Source of the DNA: Peptoniphilus_A sp022767005
Lineage (GTDB): Bacteria; Bacillota; Clostridia; Tissierellales; Peptoniphilaceae
Assembly: GCF_050315115.1 (NCBI RefSeq)
Contig: NZ_JBNPOJ010000016.1
Coordinates: forward strand, 1 to 41,363
Length of the DNA stretch: 41,363 nt
Reading direction: 5' to 3'
A program made the position numbers and the translations under genes. Positions 30,999 through 39,839 of the stretch are shown here, one piece after another. The notes beneath the pieces are model-generated. The model was not told where the DNA came from, did no database searches, and saw nothing but the letters and a program-made list of their open reading frames with translations. Each line of letters opens with the position of its first letter. Position 1 is the stretch's first letter.

Positions 30999-31523
30999 TT
31001 ATTTTATCAAAGTTTCAATTTTCCCTCTACTTTTAAGAGGTAAAATTCTGTAAACTGCAGCTGATTTTATTCTTTTCTTTTCGATTGGTCCGAAGTATCT
31101 TGAGTCAATGCTCATGCCCGGCAGTCTATTGTCTCCCATAACAAAATATTCATCGTCTTTTAGTGTAAAACTTTTTTGGTCAGATTCTGTGACATCAGTT
31201 GAAGTGTAGTTTTCTTTTAATAGATTTCCATTCAAATAAACTTTTCCTTCCTTAAACTCAATTGTATCACCAGGCTTTCCAATAAGTCTTTTAATGTAAT
31301 TTCTACTGTCATTTGGTGCGTCTATTACAACAATTTCGCCTCGAGGTATGTCAGTGAATCTTTTGTAAGAAAGACAAATTAACTTATCTTTTTCATTTAA
31401 TGTCGGGTTCATGGACTCTCCATTAACAACAGCTATATTAAAAATAAAATTCCTAACAAATAGTGCAATTAAAACTGCAGCAACAATTGTAAGAATAAAA
31501 GACAAAGTTTCATTTTTTTTCAA
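30999..31523 (-). CDS. lepB: Type I signal peptidase
   Basis: This membrane serine protease removes signal peptides from secreted proteins. The 174-residue protein has one N-terminal span (about 8-31), the catalytic Ser37 in GESMNPTL and the general base Lys78 in YIKRLIGKPGD. The conserved box GDNR is followed by S-x-DSRxFGPI. The length fits the short Gram-positive SipS-like type. Translation appears to start with TTG nine bases after GGAG. It is the first gene of the minus-strand lepB-lepA-hemW unit and is divergent from hrcA, sharing a 180-base intergenic region with it. Confidence 0.92.
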   Translation of the reverse strand: MKKNETLSFILTIVAAVLIALFVRNFIFNIAVVNGESMNPTLNEKDKLICLSYKRFTDIPRGEIVVIDAPNDSRNYIKRLIGKPGDTIEFKEGKVYLNGNLLKENYTSTDVTESDQKSFTLKDDEYFVMGDNRLPGMSIDSRYFGPIEKKRIKSAAVYRILPLKSRGKIETLIK

Positions 31524-31646
31524 TTAAATCATCTCCAATAACTAATTTTAACATAAATATATAGAAGATTGGAAAATTTTTGATTTATTACAATTAACAA
31601 CTCTTTACTTTTGTGAAAAAAATAATAAAAAAATTTTGAAAAATCC

Positions 31647-31675
31647 TTGACAAAGAGGAAAGAAGAGGGTACTAT
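31647..31675 (+). promoter_or_regulatory. Heat-shock operon promoter
   Basis: TTGACA (31647-31652) and TACTAT (31670-31675) have a 17-base spacer. The expected transcription start near 31682 lies directly before the CIRCE element, so bound HrcA would cover it. Confidence 0.7.
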
Positions 31676-31684
31676 ATAAATAGA

Positions 31685-31711
31685 TTAGCACTCGACATTG
31701 ATGAGTGCTAA
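31685..31711. promoter_or_regulatory. CIRCE operator
   Basis: TTAGCACTC-N9-GAGTGCTAA is a perfect match to the CIRCE consensus, the binding site of HrcA. It is placed between the promoter and the AAGGAGG of hrcA, so the regulator represses its own operon until heat stress frees it with help from chaperones. Confidence 0.97.
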
Positions 31712-31725
31712 CAAAGGAGGAAATT

Positions 31726-32748
31726 ATGGATGCTAGAAAAATAAATATTTTAAATGCCATAATTGAAGCATACATCGATATGCCAACTCCCGTCGGGTCA
31801 CGAACTTTATCTAAAGAATATAATCTTGGAGTTAGTTCTGCGACTATAAGAAATGAAATGGCGGATCTTGAAGATCTTGGTTTTTTAAATAAGCCGCATC
31901 AGTCAGCGGGACGAATTCCTTCTGACAAGGCTTATAGATTTTATGTTGATGAAATTTTTAATAATTTTAGTGAATTTCATGATATAGATGCTTCACAAAA
32001 AATCAAAGATAGACTTTTATATACTTCTAGAAATTTAGAAGATTTTTATAAAAATTCTGTTAATTTGCTCGCCAATATCAGCAATTGCACAGCATACTTA
32101 ATTACACCACAAAAGGCTGATACAAAAATAAAAAGACTTACTCTTGTAAAAATTGATGAAAATACAGTGCTATTAGTTTTAATAGGGGACAAGGGAGTAA
32201 TAGAAAGATATTTTTTAGAAATAGAAAATATCCCAGATGAAGATTTTTATTATATTGAGAAAGTTTTAAATGAAAAAATGTCGGGAATTGATTTTGACAA
32301 AATTGAATCACTTAAAATTTCTCTTTCTGATAATATGATTAGATATGGGAATTTTATTTCCAATGTTATAAAAATTGCAAGCAAATTTAATAAAAAGGTC
32401 TCATCCATTGAAATTTATTATGATGGTCTCACTAATATTTTGAATTTTGACGAATATAGGGATCTTGACAAGGCTAAAAATTTTATGAGTTTAGTTGAGG
32501 ATAGAGACAGTTTATTTCAAATCTTAAAAGATGATAACTTTACAGGAGATGTGGAGGTAATAATTGGTTCAGAAAACAGTGCAAGTCTAATGAAAGAAAA
32601 TACTATTATTAGAGCACCCTTTGCCAAGGATTATGGCATCTATGGAAGCTTTGGAATTATTGGACCAGTTAGGATTGACTATATGAGATTAGTAAAGCTC
32701 GTTAAAATTTTTAGCGATGCACTTACTAAAGGATTAAAAGAAATGTGA
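31726..32748 (+). CDS. hrcA: Heat-inducible transcription repressor HrcA
   Basis: HrcA binds CIRCE and represses chaperone genes. The 340-residue protein has an N-terminal winged helix (YIDMPTPVGSRTLSKEYNLG and SSATIRNEMADLEDLGFL, about 18-55) and the GRIPSDKAYRFYVD segment that follows. The C-terminal domain ends with IGPVRIDYMRLVKLV. An in-frame GTG inside the CIRCE repeat (31705) would give seven more residues, but AAGGAGG at 31714-31720 is spaced five bases from the ATG at 31726, which is preferred. It is the first gene of hrcA-grpE-dnaK. The stop overlaps or touches the grpE translation signal. Confidence 0.96.
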   Translation: MDARKINILNAIIEAYIDMPTPVGSRTLSKEYNLGVSSATIRNEMADLEDLGFLNKPHQSAGRIPSDKAYRFYVDEIFNNFSEFHDIDASQKIKDRLLYTSRNLEDFYKNSVNLLANISNCTAYLITPQKADTKIKRLTLVKIDENTVLLVLIGDKGVIERYFLEIENIPDEDFYYIEKVLNEKMSGIDFDKIESLKISLSDNMIRYGNFISNVIKIASKFNKKVSSIEIYYDGLTNILNFDEYRDLDKAKNFMSLVEDRDSLFQILKDDNFTGDVEVIIGSENSASLMKENTIIRAPFAKDYGIYGSFGIIGPVRIDYMRLVKLVKIFSDALTKGLKEM

Positions 32749-32756
32749 GGGAGTAC

Positions 32757-33344
32757 ATGACAAATGATGATATAAAAAAAGAAGATATTCAAGAAGAAAT
32801 TATTGATGAAAATAAAAATATAGATAATGAAAATAAAGATAATGTAAATAAAGACAGTGAGAAAATTAACAATGATGTAAATACAGAAGAAAATTCAGAA
32901 GAAGTTACAGATGAGGTAAGCGATGATGAAAAGTATCAAGCACTAACTGATAAGTTTATGAGACTTCAAGCTGATTTTGCAAATTATAAGAGAAGAACTG
33001 AGGATCAAAAGACTGAATATATTGAGCTAGGAGTTAAAAAGGTCGTAAACGACTTACTTCCTGTCATTGACAATTTTGAAAGAGCATTGGATTCTATTGG
33101 TGAAAGGGATTCAACTTATGACGGGATTATGATGATAAAGGATCAACTTACTGAGGTACTTAAAAAAGAAGGTATAGTTGAAATGAAAGCTCTGGGCGAA
33201 GAATTCGACCCATTGTATCACCACGCAGTGCTCACTGAAGATTCTGATAAATACGACAGTGGCTACGTAATTGAAGTTTTACAAAAAGGTTATTTAATTA
33301 ATGACAAAACGCTAAGACCTGCAATGGTCAAAGTTTCACAATAA
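32757..33344 (+). CDS. grpE: Nucleotide exchange factor GrpE
   Basis: GrpE releases ADP from DnaK. The N-terminal 60 residues are Glu/Asp/Asn/Lys rich and disordered. The long helix region around KFMRLQADFANYKRR follows, and the C-terminal beta domain carries HHAVL and EVLQKGYLINDKTLRPAMVKVSQ-like sequence. Length is 195 residues. A GTG overlapping the hrcA stop (32745) is in frame, but GAGG just before the ATG at 32757 makes this start more likely. Eight bases separate hrcA's stop from this start, so coupling is expected. Confidence 0.95.
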   Translation: MTNDDIKKEDIQEEIIDENKNIDNENKDNVNKDSEKINNDVNTEENSEEVTDEVSDDEKYQALTDKFMRLQADFANYKRRTEDQKTEYIELGVKKVVNDLLPVIDNFERALDSIGERDSTYDGIMMIKDQLTEVLKKEGIVEMKALGEEFDPLYHHAVLTEDSDKYDSGYVIEVLQKGYLINDKTLRPAMVKVSQ

Positions 33345-33370
33345 GTGATTTATTTAGGAGGAAATATATT

Positions 33371-35203
33371 ATGGGAAAAATAATTGGTATTGATTTAGGA
33401 ACAACTAACTCTGCAGTAGCAGTAATGGAAGGAGGAGACGCTGTAATAATTCCAAACATCGAAGGTAATAGAACTACACCTTCTGTTGTAGCTTTTACTA
33501 AAGATGGAGAAAGATTAGTAGGAGAAACTGCTAAAAGACAAGCTATTACAAACCCTGACAGAACTATATCTTCTATCAAAAGACACATGGGTTCTGACTT
33601 TAACGTAAAAATAGATTCAAAAACTTATACACCACAAGATATCTCAGCTATGATTTTACAAAAATTAAAATCTGATGCAGAATCTTATCTTGGAGAAAAA
33701 ATTACTGAAGCAGTTATCACTGTTCCAGCTTACTTCACAGATGCTCAAAGACAAGCAACTAAGGATGCAGGTAAAATCGCAGGTCTTGATGTTAAAAGAA
33801 TTGTAAATGAACCAACTGCAGCTGCTCTTGCTTATGGAGAAGATAAGGACACTGAAGCACAAACTGTAATGGTTTATGACCTTGGCGGTGGTACTTTCGA
33901 CGTTTCAATCCTTGAACTTTCTGATGGAGTATTTGAAGTACACGCAACTCGTGGTAATAACAAATTAGGTGGAGATGACTTTGACAACAGAGTTATCGAT
34001 TATATTGCTGAAGAATTTAAAAAAGAAAATGGTATTGACTTAAAGGCTGACAAGATGAGTCTTCAAAGACTTAAAGAAGCTGCTGAAAAAGCTAAGAAGG
34101 AGCTTTCTTCTACATTGTCAACTAATATCAATCTTCCATTTATTACAGCATCACAAGCTGGTCCACTTCACTTAAATATGGACTTAACTCGTGCTAAATT
34201 TGATGAACTTACAGCTGATCTTGTAAAAATGACTGAAGGACCTGTTAAGGATGCATTATCAGATGCAGGACTTACTGCAAATGATATAGATAAAGTTCTT
34301 TTAGTTGGAGGTTCAACAAGAATACCTGCAGTACAAGAATGCATTAAAAAATTAACTGGAAAACAACCACAAAAGGATATCAACCCAGATGAATGTGTTG
34401 CTCTTGGTGCAGCAATTCAAGGTGGAGTTCTATCAGGTGATGTAAAAGATTTATTATTGCTTGACGTAACACCACTATCTCTTGGAATTGAAACTATGGG
34501 TAATATTACTACAAGACTTATTGAAAGAAATACAACTATTCCAACTAAGAAGTCACAAGTATTTACAACTGCAGCAGATAATCAAACTTCTGTAGAAATT
34601 CACGTACTTCAAGGTGAAAGACAAATGGCTAAGGACAATGTAACTCTTGGTAGATTTACACTTGATGGTATTGCACCAGCAAGAAGGGGAGTGCCACAAA
34701 TCGAAGTTACATTTGACATCGACGCAAATGGAATTGTAAATGTAAGCGCTAAAGACCTTGGTACAGGTAAGGAACAACACATCACAATTACATCTTCTAC
34801 TAACCTAAATGAAGAAGAAATCGAAAAGAAGGTTAAGGAAGCTGAAATGTATGCGCAAGAAGATGCTAAGAAGAAGGAATTAATTGAAGCAAAGAATAAT
34901 GCTGACTCAATGATCTATCAATCTGAAAACACATTAAAAGATGTTGAAGGAAAAATTTCAGATGCTGATAAGACTAAGATTGAAGATGCAATTAAGAACC
35001 TTAAAGACGTAAAAGATGGCGAGGATCTTGAAGCAATTAAGTCTAAGACTGAAGAGTTAACTCAAGCTTTCTATGCAATCTCTGAAGAAATTTATAAACA
35101 ACAAGGTGCACAAGGACAAGCTGGCTCAGGATCATCTGAAGCAAAAAATGATGATGATGTAGTTGATGCAGACTATGAAGTTGTAGATGATGACGAAGAA
35201 TAA
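33371..35203 (+). CDS. dnaK: Molecular chaperone DnaK (Hsp70)
   Basis: DnaK is an ATP-driven chaperone. The 610-residue sequence has the N-terminal IGIDLGTTNSAVAV phosphate-binding loop, VYDLGGGTFDVSIL, LVGGSTRIPAVQ and the interdomain linker DVKDLLLLDVTPLSLGIET. The substrate-binding domain and helical lid follow, with an acidic end DDDVVDADYEVVDDDEE. The length of the Gram-positive type (short of the E. coli form by about 25 residues) is normal. AGGAGG lies well before the ATG. The third gene of the CIRCE-controlled operon, it is followed by a strong terminator. Confidence 0.98.
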   Translation: MGKIIGIDLGTTNSAVAVMEGGDAVIIPNIEGNRTTPSVVAFTKDGERLVGETAKRQAITNPDRTISSIKRHMGSDFNVKIDSKTYTPQDISAMILQKLKSDAESYLGEKITEAVITVPAYFTDAQRQATKDAGKIAGLDVKRIVNEPTAAALAYGEDKDTEAQTVMVYDLGGGTFDVSILELSDGVFEVHATRGNNKLGGDDFDNRVIDYIAEEFKKENGIDLKADKMSLQRLKEAAEKAKKELSSTLSTNINLPFITASQAGPLHLNMDLTRAKFDELTADLVKMTEGPVKDALSDAGLTANDIDKVLLVGGSTRIPAVQECIKKLTGKQPQKDINPDECVALGAAIQGGVLSGDVKDLLLLDVTPLSLGIETMGNITTRLIERNTTIPTKKSQVFTTAADNQTSVEIHVLQGERQMAKDNVTLGRFTLDGIAPARRGVPQIEVTFDIDANGIVNVSAKDLGTGKEQHITITSSTNLNEEEIEKKVKEAEMYAQEDAKKKELIEAKNNADSMIYQSENTLKDVEGKISDADKTKIEDAIKNLKDVKDGEDLEAIKSKTEELTQAFYAISEEIYKQQGAQGQAGSGSSEAKNDDDVVDADYEVVDDDEE

Positions 35204-35218
35204 TAATTAAATAGAATT

Positions 35219-35245
35219 GTTGCAGTTTAGGCTGCAACTTTTTTT
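35219..35245 (+). terminator. Terminator between dnaK and dnaJ
   Basis: GTTGCAG (35219-35225) pairs with CTGCAAC (35232-35238) around a six-base loop, and seven Ts follow. The stem is strong, so most transcription from the CIRCE promoter should end here and limit read-through into dnaJ. Confidence 0.9.
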
Positions 35246-35365
35246 ATGTTTAAAAATTAATTTATTTTATTTTTGATAATTAATTTATAGATTTTTAGCA
35301 AATTTTAAAATAAACTTTATTTTTTCAAGACTTTATATTAGAATGGAAAACTAATGAGGTGGAAG

Positions 35366-36496
35366 ATGAGAAATTTTTATGAAATTCTTGAAGTTAAAAA
35401 AAATGCAACCAAAGAGGAATTAAAGAAATCTTATAAAAAACTCGCAAAAAAATATCATCCAGATCTAAATCCAGGAGACGAAATTGCAGAGGCAAAGTTC
35501 AAAGAAATTTCTTATGCCTATGAGGTTCTTTCTGATGACGAAAAAAGGCAGATTTACGATGTCTATGGAGAAGAGGGTTTAAAGGGCAATGTTGGAAGCT
35601 CTGGAACTAGTGGTTTTGGAGGATTTTCTGATATTTTTGACGATATTTTTGATATTTTTGGAGGTTCAAGATCCAATAGATATGAATATACAAATAGAAG
35701 GGACATACCAAAGAAGGGACCAGACACTAGAGTGGATGTAACTTTGGATTTTTTTGAAGCAATTTTTGGCGTTGAAAAAGAAATTACTGTAAAGGTAAAA
35801 GAAAAGTGTGAACATTGTAATGGAACTAAAATGGAACCGGGAACAGAAAAGCACAAGTGCGACAAGTGCAATGGAACTGGTCAAGTAACTTCAGAACAAA
35901 ACACACCCTTTGGTAGATTTGTTAGGACTTCATCATGTGACAAGTGTAATGGAACTGGCGAAGTTATAGAGAAGCCATGTAAAAAATGTGGAGGCAAAGG
36001 TACAGTCTTAAAGAGCAAAAAATTAAAAGTAAATATTCCTAAGGGTGTAGACACTGGCAATATTATTTCGCTAAGAGGTCAGGGTTCTGTTGGTGAAAAT
36101 GGGGGAGAAAATGGAGATGTCTTTGTCTACATTAGAGTAAGATCTGATGCAGTTTTCAAAAGAGAAGGCAATGACATTTATCTTGACATTCCAATTTCCT
36201 ATCCAGATGCTGTCCTTGGAGCAAAGATAAAAGTTCCAACACTTAAAAAAATAGTAGATTATGATATACCTAAGGGCACAACTGGTGGAACTGTTTTTAG
36301 ACTAAAGGGCGAAGGTGTTCCCTATGTAAATAGGGAAAATCAAAGAGGAGATTTATTCTTCAAAGTTAATATTATTATTCCAAAGAAAGTATCTGATGAG
36401 CAGAGAAAACTTTTGGAAGAATTAAGAGAAACTGAGCCAGAAGTTGAAGAAAATAAAAAATCATTTTTAGACAAGTTAAAGGATTTATTTGACTAA
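35366..36496 (+). CDS. dnaJ: Molecular chaperone DnaJ (Hsp40)
   Basis: DnaJ stimulates DnaK ATPase and presents clients. The 376-residue protein has a J domain with KKYHPDLNPG (HPD motif about residue 33), a Gly/Phe-rich region (GFGGFSDIFDDIFDIFGG), then four CxxCxGx repeats: CEHCNGTK, CDKCNGTG, CDKCNGTG and CKKCGGKG (about 140-210). The two C-terminal substrate domains follow. An upstream in-frame ATG (35354) exists, but GAGG at 35355-35358 favours the ATG at 35366 (MRNFYEILE). A weak TAGAAT box at 35339-35344 may be its own -10. A terminator follows directly. Confidence 0.97.
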   Translation: MRNFYEILEVKKNATKEELKKSYKKLAKKYHPDLNPGDEIAEAKFKEISYAYEVLSDDEKRQIYDVYGEEGLKGNVGSSGTSGFGGFSDIFDDIFDIFGGSRSNRYEYTNRRDIPKKGPDTRVDVTLDFFEAIFGVEKEITVKVKEKCEHCNGTKMEPGTEKHKCDKCNGTGQVTSEQNTPFGRFVRTSSCDKCNGTGEVIEKPCKKCGGKGTVLKSKKLKVNIPKGVDTGNIISLRGQGSVGENGGENGDVFVYIRVRSDAVFKREGNDIYLDIPISYPDAVLGAKIKVPTLKKIVDYDIPKGTTGGTVFRLKGEGVPYVNRENQRGDLFFKVNIIIPKKVSDEQRKLLEELRETEPEVEENKKSFLDKLKDLFD

Positions 36497-36522
36497 TGCG
36501 GATCACTGATTCGCATTTTTTA
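36495..36522 (+). terminator. dnaJ terminator
   Basis: AATGCGGATC pairs with GATTCGCATT (one G-T pair) around ACT, followed by a T-run. The first arm begins within the dnaJ stop codon. Confidence 0.88.
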
Positions 36523-36524
36523 AA

Positions 36525-36553
36525 TTGTATAAAAATTTAAGGTAATATATAAT
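36525..36553 (+). promoter_or_regulatory. Promoter of the prmA group
   Basis: TTGTAT (36525-36530) and TATAAT (36548-36553) are 17 bases apart. The predicted start near 36560 coincides with AGGTGA, the ribosome-binding site of prmA, so the leader would be only about ten bases. Confidence 0.65.
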
Positions 36554-36570
36554 GAATTCAGGTGATTAGA

Positions 36571-37473
36571 TTGAAATACATTGAAATGACAATAGATACT
36601 TCAAAGGATAAAAAAGATTTAATAGAAGGCATTCTTTTTGACTATGGAATTTATAACTGTGAAGAAGTTTCCAGTGATTTATTTGAGGAGCTTGACCAAG
36701 ATGATAAAGATTGGGATTTTATAGATTATCCTCTTTTTAATTCAGATAAAAAAATTTTTGAAATAAAAGTTTATCCAGAAAATTTAGAAGATGCTAAAAA
36801 AATAAAAACAGAAATTGAAGATAAAAATTTAGGAAGCTTGACAATAGAAGAAAAAGACGACGAGGATTGGGCTAATAATTGGAAAAAATATTACAAACCT
36901 CTTGAAATCGGAGAAAGCTTAGCAGTAGTCCCTGAATGGGAAGAGTATGAAAGTGAAAGAAAAATTATAAAAATAAATCCAGGAATGGCATTTGGCACTG
37001 GAACTCACGAGTCCACTTATATGTGTCTTGAACTTTTGGAAAAATATGTGCGTGAAGATGACGAAATTTTTGACATTGGATGTGGTTCTGGCATACTTGC
37101 AATTGCAGCACTTAAACTTGGAGCAAAAAAAGCCCTCGCCATAGACATTGACGAGAAGTGCATTCAAGCATCTTATGAAAATGCAAAATTAAATAATGTA
37201 GAAGATAAAATGGAAATCAAAAAGGGAAATCTTCTCGACATTGTAAAGGGAAGAGCAGATTTAATTGTTTCAAATATAATTGCAGAAATAATTGTAGATG
37301 AAATTAAAAATTTGAAAAACCACATGGATAATGGCGGAATTTTTATAACTTCAGGAATTATTAAAGAAAGAAGACAAATGGTAATTGATGCTCTAAAGGA
37401 CAATGGATTTGAAATAGTAGATGAAATTGAAAAAAATGACTGGGTTGCCATTGTGGGAAAATTAAATGTATAG
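36571..37473 (+). CDS. prmA: Ribosomal protein L11 methyltransferase
   Basis: PrmA trimethylates ribosomal protein L11. It is 301 residues long. The N-terminal substrate domain opens KYIEMTIDTSK, as usual for the family. The catalytic Rossmann fold has PGMAFGTGTHESTYMCLELLE (about 138-158), motif I FDIGCGSGILAIAA and VSNIIAEIIVDE, the NxxAxxL-like motif IV. The frame reads upstream to a GTG at 36562, but AGGTGA is five bases from the TTG at 36571 and the product then starts MKYIEMTI, the typical start. It overlaps rsmE by eight bases and is the first gene of prmA-rsmE-mtaB-DUF1284-HIT. Confidence 0.93.
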   Translation: MKYIEMTIDTSKDKKDLIEGILFDYGIYNCEEVSSDLFEELDQDDKDWDFIDYPLFNSDKKIFEIKVYPENLEDAKKIKTEIEDKNLGSLTIEEKDDEDWANNWKKYYKPLEIGESLAVVPEWEEYESERKIIKINPGMAFGTGTHESTYMCLELLEKYVREDDEIFDIGCGSGILAIAALKLGAKKALAIDIDEKCIQASYENAKLNNVEDKMEIKKGNLLDIVKGRADLIVSNIIAEIIVDEIKNLKNHMDNGGIFITSGIIKERRQMVIDALKDNGFEIVDEIEKNDWVAIVGKLNV

Positions 37474-38155
37474 ATTTTTTGAGGATAGAAAATTTGAAGG
37501 AAATACAAATTTAAAGGAGGAAACTCTGCATCATCTAAAAAATGTAATTAGAATTAATGACGGTGAAGAGTTTCAAGTTGTATTTGAAGATGGAATTTTT
37601 TCCTTTGCATATTTTGATGAAAAAATAAAAAAAATTGGCAGGGTAGAAGATTCAAATGAATCAAAAGTAAGACTTTCTTTATTTTTTGGTGTTTTAAAAA
37701 ATAATAAATCAGAAGATGTCTTGCGTCACGCAACAGAAATAGGGGTTTGCGATTTTTATCCAGTTTTAATGGATAGGACAATTTCTGACCTTTCAAAAAA
37801 AGTAGACAAGAAAAAAGAAAGATTTCAAAAAATTGTGGAGTCTGCGGCAAAACAATCTAAGAGAGATATTATCCCAATAGTCCACGATATAATAAAGACT
37901 GATGATATTTTAAATTTTAAGGGCGATATAGTCCTTTGCTATGAAGATGAAAATAAAAATCAGCTTAGAGAAATTATATCAAATTTAGGCGACAATATAG
38001 GACTTGTAATTGGACCTGAAGGCGGAATATCGGATAGAGAACTTAAAGTTTTAAAGGAAGCAAAAAAAGTTGGTCTTGGAAAGAGAATTTTGAGAGCAGA
38101 GACAGCTGCAATCACTGCATCTTTTTATATAATACACGCGAAGGAGTGTGAGTAA
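37466..38155 (+). CDS. rsmE: 16S rRNA (uracil(1498)-N(3))-methyltransferase
   Basis: RsmE methylates U1498 of 16S rRNA. The 229-residue SPOUT protein has an N-terminal PUA-like part (MYRFFEDRKFEGN, HHLKNVIRI) and the C-terminal knot with GLVIGPEGGISDREL and LGKRILRAETAAI, the cofactor-binding loops. The start ATG lies in the tail of prmA (overlap of eight bases) and the stop TAA overlaps the mtaB ATG by one base (TAATG), so translation of the three genes is coupled. Confidence 0.95.
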   Translation: MYRFFEDRKFEGNTNLKEETLHHLKNVIRINDGEEFQVVFEDGIFSFAYFDEKIKKIGRVEDSNESKVRLSLFFGVLKNNKSEDVLRHATEIGVCDFYPVLMDRTISDLSKKVDKKKERFQKIVESAAKQSKRDIIPIVHDIIKTDDILNFKGDIVLCYEDENKNQLREIISNLGDNIGLVIGPEGGISDRELKVLKEAKKVGLGKRILRAETAAITASFYIIHAKECE

Positions 38156-39453
38156 TGGAAAAAACTTTTTCAATTTTAACTCTTGGCTGTAAAGTAAATC
38201 AATATGAATCAGAAGCTATGAGCGAAATTTTTGAAAAGAGAGGCTATAAACAAGTTGATAATGATGAATTTAGCGATGTGTACATTGTAAATACTTGCAC
38301 AGTTACAAATTTATCAGATAGAAAATCAAGACAATTTATTAGAAAATCAAAAAAGAAAAATCCAGACTCTGTAATTGCAGTTGTGGGCTGTTATTCACAA
38401 GTAAGCCCAGAAGAAGTTAAAAATATTGATGGTGTAGATGTAGTAATTGGAACTACTGAAAGAGATAAAATTGTTGATTTAATAGAAGAGTCTAGGGAAT
38501 CTCATAAAAAAATAAATATTGTAAAGGATTTAAAAAATATTCGTGAATTTGCAAATACTACAAACTTTGACAGCAACAACAGAACTCGTGCCTACATGAA
38601 GGTACAAGATGGATGCAATAGATTTTGCACTTATTGTATAATTCCCTTTGCGAGAGGCCCAATTAGGTCTAGAACAATTGAAGATTCAGTGAGAGAAGCA
38701 AAGACACTTGCTAATCGTGGCTTTAAAGAAATTGTCTTGACGGGAATTCATATTGGATCCTTTGGCATGGATATTGGCGATATTAGGTTAATAGATTTAA
38801 TAGAAAGTATTGCAGAAGTTGATGGATTTGAGAGGATAAGACTTTCATCTGTTGAGCCAATAATTATTTCACACGATTTTATGAAAAGGGCAGTAAAGAC
38901 TGGAAAGCTTTGTGATCACTTTCACTTGTCCTTGCAAAGTGGATCAAATAATATCCTAAGTGCAATGAACAGAAGATATACTAGAGAAGATTATATTGAG
39001 AAAGCAAATATTATTAGAGAATATATGCCAAATGCAGGTCTTACTACTGACATAATTGTGGGATTTCCTGGTGAGAGCGAAAAAGACTTTGAGGATTCTA
39101 TGAATATAGTAAGGGAAGTCGGGTTTTCAAGAATTCACGTTTTCAAATATTCTAAGAGAAAGAATACAAAGGCAGCTGTAATGCCAAACCAAATTGATGG
39201 CAATGTAAAAAAAGAAAGGTCAGAAAAATTAATTGCTCTTGGAGAAAAGTATCAAGAAATTTTTGAAAGGGAAAATATGAAAAATTATCAGTCAGTTTTA
39301 TTTGAAGAAGAACACGATGGAGAGTATTATGGTTACACAACAAATTACATTAGAGTTAAGACAAAAAGTAATGTGAATTTAAAAAATAAAATAAAAAATG
39401 TAAAAATTTTAGACACTGGTGAAATTGCAAATTGTGAAATTATTGGTGATTAA
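38155..39453 (+). CDS. mtaB: tRNA (N6-threonylcarbamoyladenosine(37)-C2)-methylthiotransferase
   Basis: MtaB adds a methylthio group to t6A37, making ms2t6A in ANN-decoding tRNAs. The N-terminal UPF0004 domain has LGCKVNQYES with Cys12, and NTCTVTN and VVGCYSQ with Cys48 and Cys79 as ligands of the second cluster. The radical SAM motif is DGCNRFCTYCIIPFARG with Cys154, Cys158 and Cys161. A C-terminal TRAM domain ends the 432-residue protein. GCKVNQ rather than the GCQMN of MiaB decides for MtaB. The DUF1284 gene begins at the base after the stop codon, so it is probably co-translated. Confidence 0.94.
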   Translation: MEKTFSILTLGCKVNQYESEAMSEIFEKRGYKQVDNDEFSDVYIVNTCTVTNLSDRKSRQFIRKSKKKNPDSVIAVVGCYSQVSPEEVKNIDGVDVVIGTTERDKIVDLIEESRESHKKINIVKDLKNIREFANTTNFDSNNRTRAYMKVQDGCNRFCTYCIIPFARGPIRSRTIEDSVREAKTLANRGFKEIVLTGIHIGSFGMDIGDIRLIDLIESIAEVDGFERIRLSSVEPIIISHDFMKRAVKTGKLCDHFHLSLQSGSNNILSAMNRRYTREDYIEKANIIREYMPNAGLTTDIIVGFPGESEKDFEDSMNIVREVGFSRIHVFKYSKRKNTKAAVMPNQIDGNVKKERSEKLIALGEKYQEIFERENMKNYQSVLFEEEHDGEYYGYTTNYIRVKTKSNVNLKNKIKNVKILDTGEIANCEIIGD

Positions 39454-39837
39454 ATGTTAAAAATAAGGGCGCATCATTTACTTTGCACAGAAAACTTTGT
39501 GAACAAAGGTTATAGCGAAGACTTTTCAAAAAACATGAGTGAAGTTATAAAAAAATTAAGGGAAAATTCAGAGGTAAAATTAATAAAAGACTTAGATGAT
39601 ATTTGTAAACACTGCCTTGAAAATCTTGGAGATTACTGTAAAAGCAATGAAAAAGTAAAGAACTATGATGAGAAAGTTTTAAAAATTTTAAATTTAAGCT
39701 CAGATGAAAAATATTTTTGGAATGACATTAGAACTTTAACCTGTGATATAATATTTAGTAAAGATAGACGAGAGGAAATTTGCAAAGATTGTCAGTGGAA
39801 TGAACTTTGCAAAGAAGTTGAAGCTATAAGGAGGTAG
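39454..39837 (+). CDS. DUF1284 protein, possible iron-sulfur or metal binder
   Basis: This 127-residue protein belongs to the DUF1284 family by its opening IRAHHLLCTENFVNKGYS and FSKNMSEVI. Eight cysteines (11, 51, 54, 62, 97, 110, 113 and 119) include CKHC and CKDC pairs, a pattern suggestive of a metal or Fe-S site, probably in the cytoplasm as no signal or span is present. It begins right after the mtaB stop and the HIT gene follows two bases beyond its own stop, so it sits inside the RNA-modification operon. Its function is not known to me. Confidence 0.8.
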   Translation: MLKIRAHHLLCTENFVNKGYSEDFSKNMSEVIKKLRENSEVKLIKDLDDICKHCLENLGDYCKSNEKVKNYDEKVLKILNLSSDEKYFWNDIRTLTCDIIFSKDRREEICKDCQWNELCKEVEAIRR

Positions 39838-39839
39838 TA

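Noticed and set aside
33328..35237. Several opposite-strand frames over dnaK
   Set aside because: All are shadows of a certain gene and carry no recognisable domains.
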